From positions 1-64,000 of the forward strand of contig CAMVMX010000013.1 in assembly GCA_947168665.1 (NCBI GenBank): DNA of 64,000 nt, written 5' to 3'. Shown piece after piece: positions 43,595 through 50,328 of the stretch. The stretch comes from an uncultured Bacteroidales bacterium. Its GTDB lineage: Bacteria > Bacteroidota > Bacteroidia > Bacteroidales > P3. Each line of letters opens with the position of its first letter. Position 1 is the first letter of the stretch. A program made the position numbers and the translations under genes. Under the pieces are notes generated by a model. It worked only from the letters and a program-made list of their open reading frames with translations. It did no database searches and was not told the DNA's origin.

Positions 43595-44896
43595 TCATCT
43601 TTCGACTTTCTCCCCAGTCCCGGTTGCCGACTCTCGAGTCCCGTCTGCCGCCGTGGCGTGCGGGGCCAGCAGCATCCCGTACCACCAGCAGATGAACAAC
43701 AACCCCATTTGTCGGCCCAGCATCACCTCGAACACCAGGAACCCGCCGTAGACAATCGTGAACAACACCATAGGCAGGTTCCGCCGGCCGCGGCCGAAAG
43801 CGGCGGCCACCGGAACCAGCATCATCAGCACCAGCAGCGTCAGCCCGGCGGCACCCGTCATCAGCAACGTTTCCAAATACATGTTGTGCGTGTTGTACCG
43901 CTCTGGCTCATAGCCCTCGGCAAAGTCGTGCGCCCTGTACCGTTCCCTCAGCTCTGGCCAATAGCCGTCGCAGCCCCAGCCCGTCAGCGGGTGTTCCGCC
44001 ACCAGCTCCATGCCGCACTGCCACATCACCTGCCTCCCGTCGCCGGGTTCGCCGGCCAGCATCTTCTCGGCCGAATAGACGATGCGCCAATACAACTTCG
44101 GGGCGGCCAGATAGGTGGTTCCCACTCCAGCCAGCAGCAGCAGGGCGCAGACGCCCGTCGCGGCCCAGCGCTTGCGCACCAGTGCCATGTGGGCCAGGCA
44201 GCCCAGCGCCAGCAGGGCCATCACCACCAGCCCGGAGCGCGACCCCATTATCACCATATATCCCGCCAGCACAGCCATATCGGCCACCGCCACCCACCGC
44301 CACCGGCGCCAGCACGGCTCAGCCCAGTGCCGCTCAACGATGGCATACAGCAGCCCGATGGCCGTAATCAGATACATGGCCAAATAGTTGTGGTGCAGCG
44401 GGTCGAAATGGAAGTCAATCAGCAGGCTTGGCGGAGTCCCCGTCGCGAACCTTACGGCAGCCCTTGCCGCCATGACGGCAAAACGCACCGTCAGCACCCC
44501 GGCCAGCAAAAAGACCAGGGCCTCCACATGGTGCCGTTTCAAATACCGCAAATCGCTCAGCAGGAACACTGCGGGCAGTGCGGCCATAGGCAGCATCAGC
44601 ACCGCCCGCTGCCATGCGTCGGCGGGATGGCTGCTCCACCATGCCGACGCGGCGCACAACGCATAATATGCCACCATCAGCCACAGCCCGGCCTTTGCCC
44701 AACGGCTCAGACCCCGGCTTCCCGCCCTTCGGCTTGCCATACACTTCACCACCGTTGCCAGACACAGCAGCACCAAACTCCAAACGCCGGCATTCCAGTC
44801 TATTGGCACAGATGCCGTCATCAGCATGGCCGCCATGTACCACATGGCGTCATACCATTGCATATCCGCAAAAAATCGCTTTATCATTTTTCCCAT
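43595..44896 (-). CDS. O-antigen ligase/polymerase family membrane protein (Wzy_C/WaaL-like)
   Basis: This protein of about 433 aa has ten or more hydrophobic segments and a large loop containing GWGCDGYWPEL and ERYNTHNMYLETLLMTG. A preceding MGSRSGLVVMALL helix is typical of the PF04932 O-antigen ligase/polymerase family. Such proteins join or polymerise lipid-linked glycans on the periplasmic side of the inner membrane. The frame is open to 45013, but the promoter at 44917-44946 rules out starts that far up; ATGs at 44896 and 44887 are the realistic choices. Ligase (WaaL) and polymerase (Wzy) cannot be told apart from sequence alone. Confidence 0.87.
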   Translation of the reverse strand: MGKMIKRFFADMQWYDAMWYMAAMLMTASVPIDWNAGVWSLVLLCLATVVKCMASRRAGSRGLSRWAKAGLWLMVAYYALCAASAWWSSHPADAWQRAVLMLPMAALPAVFLLSDLRYLKRHHVEALVFLLAGVLTVRFAVMAARAAVRFATGTPPSLLIDFHFDPLHHNYLAMYLITAIGLLYAIVERHWAEPCWRRWRWVAVADMAVLAGYMVIMGSRSGLVVMALLALGCLAHMALVRKRWAATGVCALLLLAGVGTTYLAAPKLYWRIVYSAEKMLAGEPGDGRQVMWQCGMELVAEHPLTGWGCDGYWPELRERYRAHDFAEGYEPERYNTHNMYLETLLMTGAAGLTLLVLMMLVPVAAAFGRGRRNLPMVLFTIVYGGFLVFEVMLGRQMGLLFICWWYGMLLAPHATAADGTRESATGTGEKVER

Positions 44897-44916
44897 CAGA
44901 CCTGTTTTTTGATTTG

Positions 44917-44946
44917 CAAAGGTACGCCTTTTTTGCGAAATAACAA
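44917..44946 (-). promoter_or_regulatory. Consensus promoter of the O-antigen ligase-like gene
   Basis: On the minus strand TTG (44946-44944) is followed after 19 nt by TACCTTTG (44924-44917). The predicted start site, near 44911, gives a very short leader before the ATG at 44896 or 44887. Confidence 0.8.
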
Positions 44947-45078
44947 CTATTCCCCATCCCAAAATTCCGTCACTGCCGCCATCCATCTGCTTGTTCATTT
45001 TTTCACGCTTCACATTTCACAAGCCGCCCTATTAGGTATTCCGGCGAAGTTTCGGGCGGCCCATTAAAAAAAAAGTTG

Positions 45079-45086
45079 TATCTTTG
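45079..45086 (+). promoter_or_regulatory. -7 box (TATCTTTG) of the WecA-like gene
   Basis: An exact TAnnTTTG match, preceded by an A-run; no good -33 TTG is seen. It overlaps the first in-frame ATG of the ORF (45084), which therefore cannot be the start, and points to 45111. Confidence 0.65.
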
Positions 45087-45110
45087 CAGTCTCATCATTC
45101 AACGGCAACA

Positions 45111-46124
45111 ATGGTCATATATCTTATACTCACATTCATAGCACTGATAGCCTATGAACTGCTCTATTTCGCCCTCGCCAAGCGGCTGCATATTGTCGAC
45201 CGCCCCAACGGGCGCAGCTCCCACCACCGGGTGGTGCTCTTGGGTGCGGGCGTCATCTTCATCCTCGCCATGGTCCACTACGCCCTCTTCAATCCCGCCA
45301 GCGGCCTGCTTCTGCACCTCGGCGGCGGCGGACTGCCCGGCGCAGGATTCCTCCCTTTCCTTGGCGGCGCCCTGCTGCTGGCCGTGGTGAGCTATGTCGA
45401 CGACCTCCGTCCGCTGCCCAGCTGGCTCCGGCTGCTGGCCCAGTTTGCAGCCATCGTGCTGGCCTTCTACTCCTCCATCGCCACCCTCCACCTCTGGCAG
45501 ATGATTCTGCTGGTCATCGTCTTTGCCGGCATCCTCAACGTCTATAACTTCATGGACGGCATCAACGGCATGCTGGCGGCATACTCCCTCGCCGTGGTGG
45601 GCATCTTCTTTTTGGTCAACCAGTTTGTCCATCCCTTTGCCGACCCCCTCCTGCTTGCCACCCTCCTGCTCGCCATCCTCATCTTCGGCTTCTTCAACTT
45701 CCGCACCCATGCCCGCTGCTTTTCGGGCGACGTGGGCAGCATCGTGATGGGTTTCGCGGTGGTCTATCTGCTGGTGCGCTACGACTCCTCCATGCCCGAT
45801 GAAGGGCAGAACGTCAGCTTCCTCTGCTTCATCATCGTCTTCCTGGCCGACGGGCTGCTGACCATTGCCAAGCGGTTCCTCACCGGGCGCAACATCCTTG
45901 AGGCCCACCGCGAACATCTTTATGAAACCCTCGTCAACGACCTCCACGCGCCCCATCTGCTTGTGGCGGCGGGCTATGCCCTGCTCCAGGCCGCCATTAG
46001 CGCGGGCTACCTGGTCGTGGCCGACAAGAATCTTTACACCTTTGTCGTGGCTCTCTGCCTGGTGGTGGCCTACGGCCTTTTTTTCAACTACTGCCGCCGC
46101 AGAGGGCTGTCGACCGACAAATAG
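45111..46124 (+). CDS. Polyprenyl-phosphate sugar-1-phosphate transferase (WecA/WbpL-like)
   Basis: This protein of about 337 aa has some ten membrane segments and belongs to the MraY/WecA (PNPT) family, which starts lipid-linked glycan synthesis. It moves an N-acetyl-hexosamine-phosphate to undecaprenyl phosphate. Visible motifs are SYVDDLRPLPS (Asp-Asp metal site), NVYNFMDGINGM, CFSGDVGS and the cytoplasmic sugar-recognition HREHLYE. The WbpL/WbcO group prefers UDP-QuiNAc, FucNAc or similar sugars, which the CapD-like gene of this window could supply. It is transcribed away from the ligase-like gene; a small membrane-anchored gene follows 56 nt downstream. Confidence 0.9.
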   Translation: MVIYLILTFIALIAYELLYFALAKRLHIVDRPNGRSSHHRVVLLGAGVIFILAMVHYALFNPASGLLLHLGGGGLPGAGFLPFLGGALLLAVVSYVDDLRPLPSWLRLLAQFAAIVLAFYSSIATLHLWQMILLVIVFAGILNVYNFMDGINGMLAAYSLAVVGIFFLVNQFVHPFADPLLLATLLLAILIFGFFNFRTHARCFSGDVGSIVMGFAVVYLLVRYDSSMPDEGQNVSFLCFIIVFLADGLLTIAKRFLTGRNILEAHREHLYETLVNDLHAPHLLVAAGYALLQAAISAGYLVVADKNLYTFVVALCLVVAYGLFFNYCRRRGLSTDK

Positions 46125-46180
46125 TTATCAACCCGCAGGCTCCGGCCTGCACATCCCGCGGCCCAGAGCCGTCATCAAAT

Positions 46181-46669
46181 ATGAAGAAAGAAACTTTTAT
46201 CGCCGTACTGGTCACCTTCCTCGTCACCACCCTCGTCTGGTTTTTTATCTACCTGGTGGTGCTGCCCGCCGCCAAAGGCAGCGCGCGGCACGCCCGCGAG
46301 GCCGACGAAGAGCAGGTCGTAATCCAGCCGCAGTCCGACCCCTTGGTCCCGGCCAATCAGTCCAAAATCAGACGCGAAGTGGACTACTCGCACACCATCC
46401 TCGGCCATTGGGAGCCGGTGGAAGTGTCCGTCGTCGAGCTCGACTTTTCGCAGTACGGAACACTCAAAGCCCTGTCGCACAAGCATGGCCACCCCACCAC
46501 CACCGACTACAAGTACAAGCTTCAGGGCGACCGCTTGGGCTACACGATGATGGTCGACTTCTACGAGGGCGACTGGCACCGCATCGAGATTGACTCCGTC
46601 GCGCCGGACGAGGTTTATCTCTCCCTTTTCGACGACCCTGAATTGGGTGGCCGTTACCGCCGTCATTGA
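46181..46669 (+). CDS. Single-pass membrane-anchored protein with lipocalin-like domain
   Basis: This 162-aa protein has a short Lys-rich N-terminus and one hydrophobic helix (about 7-30). After a polar linker comes a C-terminal domain of about 95 residues starting ILGHWEPVEV; its G.W.. strand pattern and alternating hydrophobic strands resemble small lipocalin-like domains of Bacteroidetes. I do not recognise a specific family. It lies 56 nt downstream of the WecA-like gene in the same direction and may be co-transcribed. Function is unknown; it probably faces the periplasm. Confidence 0.75.
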   Translation: MKKETFIAVLVTFLVTTLVWFFIYLVVLPAAKGSARHAREADEEQVVIQPQSDPLVPANQSKIRREVDYSHTILGHWEPVEVSVVELDFSQYGTLKALSHKHGHPTTTDYKYKLQGDRLGYTMMVDFYEGDWHRIEIDSVAPDEVYLSLFDDPELGGRYRRH

Positions 46670-46707
46670 TGTAGCTGACCGTAAGTCAATGTTTTAGCTG
46701 TTTTTAA

Positions 46708-46768
46708 ACAGCGCGTTCCCCGCTCGTTCATCGTTTTTTGAGCGATGAACGAGCGGGGAACGCGCTGT
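46708..46768. terminator. 26-bp perfect hairpin between convergent genes
   Basis: Arms 46708-46733 and 46743-46768 are exact inverted complements, 26 nt each, with a 9-nt loop containing six Ts. It lies between the 3' ends of the lipocalin-like gene (plus) and serS (minus), fitting a bidirectional terminator. There is no T-tract after the stem on the plus strand; on the minus strand TTTAAAAA follows. A second overlapping palindrome, GCTGTTT-TT-AAACAGC (46697-46712), shares its left end. Confidence 0.65.
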
Positions 46769-46878
46769 GCTGCGGCAGTAAGGGCGCGGCGCGGCGCAGT
46801 GGGGTGCGGAAAAAGCGCAGCCCCGCGGCCGATATGTGGCGCGGGACTGCTGCTGAGGGTCTTATGGCTGCGCGGGGG

Positions 46879-48153
46879 TCAGTCGATGATGTCGAATCCG
46901 AGGTAGGGGCGCAGGCATTCGGGCATCACTATGCCGTCCGGGGTCTGGTTGTTCTCCAGCAGGGCGGCCACGATGCGGGGCAGGGCCAGGGCGCTGCCGT
47001 TGAGGGTGTGGGCCAGCTTGGTCTTGCCGTCGGTGTCTTTGAAGCGCAGTTTCATGCGGTTGGCCTGGAAGGTCTCGAAATTGGATACGGACGACACTTC
47101 GAGCCATTTTTGCTGGGCGGCGCTCCACACCTCGAAGTCGAAGGTCATGGCGGAGGTGAAGCTGATGTCGCCGCCGCACAGTTTGAGGATGTGGTAGGGG
47201 AGCCCCAGTTTGTCAAGCAGTCCGCCCACGTGGTGTTTCATCACTTCGAGGGTGTCGTAGCTGCGGTCGGGGTGTTCGATGACGACGATTTCCACTTTGC
47301 TGAACTCGTGCAGCCGGTTCAGGCCGCGCACGTCCTTGCCGTAGCTGCCCGCCTCGCGGCGGAAGCACTCGCTGTAGCCCACATGGCGGATGGGGAACTG
47401 GGAGGGGTTGACGATGACGTTGCGGTAGAGGTTGGTGATGGGCACCTCGGCGGTGGGGATCATGTAGAAGCCGTCGAGGGGTATGGCATACATTTGGCCC
47501 TCCTTGTCGGGCAGTTGGCCGGTGCCGAGGCCGGAGGCTTCGTTGACCATCAGCGGGGGCATGATTTCCTCGTAGCCGGCGGCGGCGGCCTCGTTGAGGA
47601 AGAAGTTGATGAGGGCGCGTTGCAGTCGGGCTCCCTTGCCTTTGTAGACGGGGAATCCGGCTCCGGTTATCTTGTTGCCGAGTTCGAAGTCGACGATGTT
47701 GTATTTGGCGCAGAGTTCCCAGTGGGGCAGGGCGCCGTCGGGCAGGGAGGGTTTGGAGCCGAATTCGGCCACCACCACGTTGTCGGCCTCGCTCTTGCCG
47801 CGGGGCACGGTGATGTGCGGGGCGTTGGGCAGGGAGATGAGTTTGGCGTTGAGGTCGGCGTCGACGGCGGCTTGCTGGTCGTCGAGGGCTTTCTCCTGCG
47901 CCTTGAGGTCGGCGGTGCGGGCTTTCTTGGCTTCGGCTTCGTCACGTTTGCCTTGTTTGAAGAGCATGCCGATTTCTTTGGCAATGGCGTTCTGCTCGGC
48001 TTTGACGGTGTCGGCTTTCTGCTGGAGGGCGCGGCGCTCGGCGTCGAGACGGATGATTTCGGCTATGCGTTCTTCGACGTTTTCGACATTCTTGATTTTG
48101 AGGCGTTCGATTATTTCCTCTGTATGTTCCTTGATATATTGCAGTTGCAGCAT
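46879..48153 (-). CDS. serS: Seryl-tRNA synthetase
   Basis: This 424-aa class IIa synthetase charges tRNA-Ser with serine. The N-terminal coiled-coil arm is read from MLQLQYIKEHTEEIIE to about residue 110. The catalytic core carries motif 2 (SECFRREAGSYGKD...LHEFSKVE), the serine pocket, and motif 3 (NGSALALPRIVAALLE). I place the start at 48153 because a TATCTTTG -7 box lies at 48178-48185, inside a longer open frame that reaches 48225. It converges on the lipocalin-like gene across a 26-bp hairpin. Confidence 0.96.
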   Translation of the reverse strand: MLQLQYIKEHTEEIIERLKIKNVENVEERIAEIIRLDAERRALQQKADTVKAEQNAIAKEIGMLFKQGKRDEAEAKKARTADLKAQEKALDDQQAAVDADLNAKLISLPNAPHITVPRGKSEADNVVVAEFGSKPSLPDGALPHWELCAKYNIVDFELGNKITGAGFPVYKGKGARLQRALINFFLNEAAAAGYEEIMPPLMVNEASGLGTGQLPDKEGQMYAIPLDGFYMIPTAEVPITNLYRNVIVNPSQFPIRHVGYSECFRREAGSYGKDVRGLNRLHEFSKVEIVVIEHPDRSYDTLEVMKHHVGGLLDKLGLPYHILKLCGGDISFTSAMTFDFEVWSAAQQKWLEVSSVSNFETFQANRMKLRFKDTDGKTKLAHTLNGSALALPRIVAALLENNQTPDGIVMPECLRPYLGFDIID

Positions 48154-48177
48154 TGTATGTTTGTTTTGTTCAAACGG

Positions 48178-48185
48178 CAAAGATA
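48178..48185 (-). promoter_or_regulatory. -7 box (TATCTTTG) of serS
   Basis: An exact minus-strand TAnnTTTG match 25 nt before the serS ATG; no clear TTG at -33. It decides the start codon of serS. Confidence 0.7.
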
Positions 48186-48239
48186 CACATTTTTTTTTAT
48201 TTGTGCAGATGTTGGTGGGCGACAATGGGGTGAAACTCT

Positions 48240-48359
48240 GTGCAACCCCGTGGCGAACGGAACAGGCTCATCCGTGTGTGGTACTCCCTTCGGAGGTTGC
48301 ACCTGATCCCCGGAATGGGAATTGTGGTTCGGGTGTGATAACTTTTGATGTTACACCCG
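48240..48359. repeat. Structured mnmE-serS spacer
   Basis: The 254-nt spacer contains two complementary pairs: GTGCAACC (48240-48247) with GGTTGCAC (48295-48302), and CGGGTGT (48330-48336) with ACACCCG (48353-48359), the latter extended by AAC/GTT across a 3-nt bulge. This looks like an RNA fold or an intergenic repeat rather than a gene; there is no T-tract. Confidence 0.4.
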
Positions 48360-48407
48360 GATTGGTCTATTGGGCAACGGAGTGTTCCGAAAGGATGGAT
48401 GCGGCGC

Positions 48408-49745
48408 TCATTTCCCGATGCAGAAGCGGGAGAATATGGTGCCCAGCACTTCGTCGGAGGTGACCTGGCCGGTGATGGTGCCGAGGTGGTGGAGGGCGTC
48501 GCGGAGGTCGATGGCCACGAGGTCGGCAGGAAGATTGTCGGCAAGGCCTTGCTCGACATGGTTGAGGGCTTGCTGCACCTGGCGGAGGGCTTCGAGGTGG
48601 CGCAGGTTGGTGAGCATCACGCCTTCGGTGTGGTCCATCCGCTGGCGGACGGCCTGGACGAGGTGTTGTTTCAGTTGGTCGAGTCCCTGCCCGGTGCGGG
48701 CGGAGAGGGCTATGCCGGAGGGATAAGGCGGAGGGGTGAGGTCGGCTTTGTTGTGGACGATGAATGTGATTTTGTCCTGTTGGGGGATGCCGTCGAGCAG
48801 TTGGTGGACCTCGTCGAGGAAGGCGGGCGAGAAGGGTTCGGTGGCATCGCGGACGAAGAGAATGACGGTGGCGCGGCGGATGGATTGGATGGCGCGGTCG
48901 CGGCCGATGGTCTCGATGGGGTCGTCGGTGCGGCGGAGGCCGGCGGTGTCGATGAAGCGGAAGGAGAGTCCGTCGAGGGTGAGGGTCTCTTCGATGGTGT
49001 CGCGAGTGGTGCCGGGGATGGGGCTGACGATGGCACGGTCGTCGTCCAGAAGGGCGTTGAGCAGGGAGGATTTGCCCACGTTGGGTTTGCCTACGATGGC
49101 AACGGGTATGCCCCGCTTGATGGCGTTGCCGAGGGAGAATGAGTCAACCAGCCGGGTGATGTTGTGCTGCAGCTCGGCCACGAGGGAGCGCAGCTGGCGT
49201 CGGTCGGCAAATTCGACATCCTCGTCGCTGAAGTCGAGTTCGAGTTCGAGGAGTGCGGTGAGGTCGACCAGCTGTTGTCTCAGTTGGGCAAGGAGGTGTG
49301 CGTAGCCTCCGCGGAGCTGGCTGATGGCCAGGCGGTGGGATGCGGCGTTGGTGGAGTCGATGAGGTCGGCCACGGCTTCGGCCTGGCTGAGGTTGAGGCG
49401 GCCATTGAGGAAGGCTTGGCGGGTGAACTCGCCGGGTTCGGCCAGGGATGCCCCGCTGTCGAGGAGGGCTTGGAGGAGTGCCTGCTGGACGTATAGCGAG
49501 CCGTGGCAGGAGAATTCGACGGTGTCGAGTCCCGTGTAGGAGTGGGGGGCAGGGAAGAGGGTGACGACGACTTCGTCGAGAAGTGTGTGGCCGATGCGGA
49601 AGGGGGAGAGGCTGTGGGAGCGGCCATCGGCCGGAAGCGAGACATGGCGGGAGGCAATGGGGATGGCGTCGGGACCGGAGAGCCGGACGACGGCTATGCC
49701 CCCGATGCCGGGAGGGGTGGATACGGCGGCGATAGTGCGGGACAT
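48408..49745 (-). CDS. mnmE: tRNA uridine-34 5-carboxymethylaminomethyl modification GTPase
   Basis: This 445-aa protein with MnmG modifies the wobble uridine of several tRNAs. It has the N-terminal formyl-tetrahydrofolate-binding domain (residues 1-120, TIAAVSTPPGIGGIAVVRLSG), a helical domain, and an inserted G domain with GKPNVGKSS near 217. A second G-domain loop (IPGTTRDTIEE), DTAG, and the C-terminal FCIGK cysteine motif follow. The length is usual. It precedes serS by 254 nt and follows the small membrane protein gene by 6 nt, so it probably shares that gene's transcript. Confidence 0.96.
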   Translation of the reverse strand: MSRTIAAVSTPPGIGGIAVVRLSGPDAIPIASRHVSLPADGRSHSLSPFRIGHTLLDEVVVTLFPAPHSYTGLDTVEFSCHGSLYVQQALLQALLDSGASLAEPGEFTRQAFLNGRLNLSQAEAVADLIDSTNAASHRLAISQLRGGYAHLLAQLRQQLVDLTALLELELDFSDEDVEFADRRQLRSLVAELQHNITRLVDSFSLGNAIKRGIPVAIVGKPNVGKSSLLNALLDDDRAIVSPIPGTTRDTIEETLTLDGLSFRFIDTAGLRRTDDPIETIGRDRAIQSIRRATVILFVRDATEPFSPAFLDEVHQLLDGIPQQDKITFIVHNKADLTPPPYPSGIALSARTGQGLDQLKQHLVQAVRQRMDHTEGVMLTNLRHLEALRQVQQALNHVEQGLADNLPADLVAIDLRDALHHLGTITGQVTSDEVLGTIFSRFCIGK

Positions 49746-49751
49746 GGCGGA

Positions 49752-50258
49752 TTAATTTTGTCGGGGTGTGTCGGGATGGGGGTCGCGGATATAGTCGTCA
49801 CCGAAAAGGGTGGTCATCTCGTCCTCGGTGAGGCCGAGGTCATTTTTGATTTTGTACATGTTGGGGTAGGCCAGGAAGAGGAGCAGGATGAGGAGGATGG
49901 TAATCATGAGGAGGGAGGTGTCGGACATGAGGAGGATGAGGATGCTTTCGATGATGACGATGGAGAGTGAACCCCGGTAGAGGGAGGTGATGTAGGAGGT
50001 GTAGCCGGTGAGTTTTTGGTCGAGGGAGGAGAGCTGGCGCAGACGGGGCGTGGTTTTGCGGATGGTCATCAGGGCCATGACTACGGCCAGGACGGCCAGG
50101 ATGGCTCCGGCAATGAGCATCCAGCGCGATACTTGGGGGCTCTGGTAGCTGATGTGCCAGGGACTGAAATGAAAGATGACGACGAGGAGCACGGCGGCGA
50201 TGGAGCCGTAGAGGCCCCAATTGGCGGTGCGACGGATTTTGCGGATGAGGTTTTGCAT
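49752..50258 (-). CDS. Small membrane protein of unknown function (4 TM)
   Basis: This 168-aa protein has four hydrophobic segments (about 15-30, 46-63, 98-112 and 117-131) and a charged C-terminal tail with an acidic patch (GLTEDEMTTLFGDDY). I do not recognise the family. The stop lies 6 nt before the mnmE start, so it is probably the first gene of a two-gene unit with mnmE. The 70-nt gap to the uvrA stop contains short AATGTGTT repeats. Confidence 0.75.
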   Translation of the reverse strand: MQNLIRKIRRTANWGLYGSIAAVLLVVIFHFSPWHISYQSPQVSRWMLIAGAILAVLAVVMALMTIRKTTPRLRQLSSLDQKLTGYTSYITSLYRGSLSIVIIESILILLMSDTSLLMITILLILLLFLAYPNMYKIKNDLGLTEDEMTTLFGDDYIRDPHPDTPRQN

Positions 50259-50328
50259 GGAATTTGTGAATGTGTTGATTCGTAAATGTGTTAATTCGTG
50301 AGTGGTGAGTAGTGGGTAGGAGCAACTC

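Noticed and set aside
46738..48306. 522-codon plus-strand ORF
   Set aside because: Antisense to serS and beginning inside the 26-bp hairpin; composition is non-native.
48154..48407. T-box type leader for serS
   Set aside because: The fold lies upstream of the serS -7 box and so outside its transcript, and no specifier or T-box sequence is visible; T-boxes are also not expected in this phylum.
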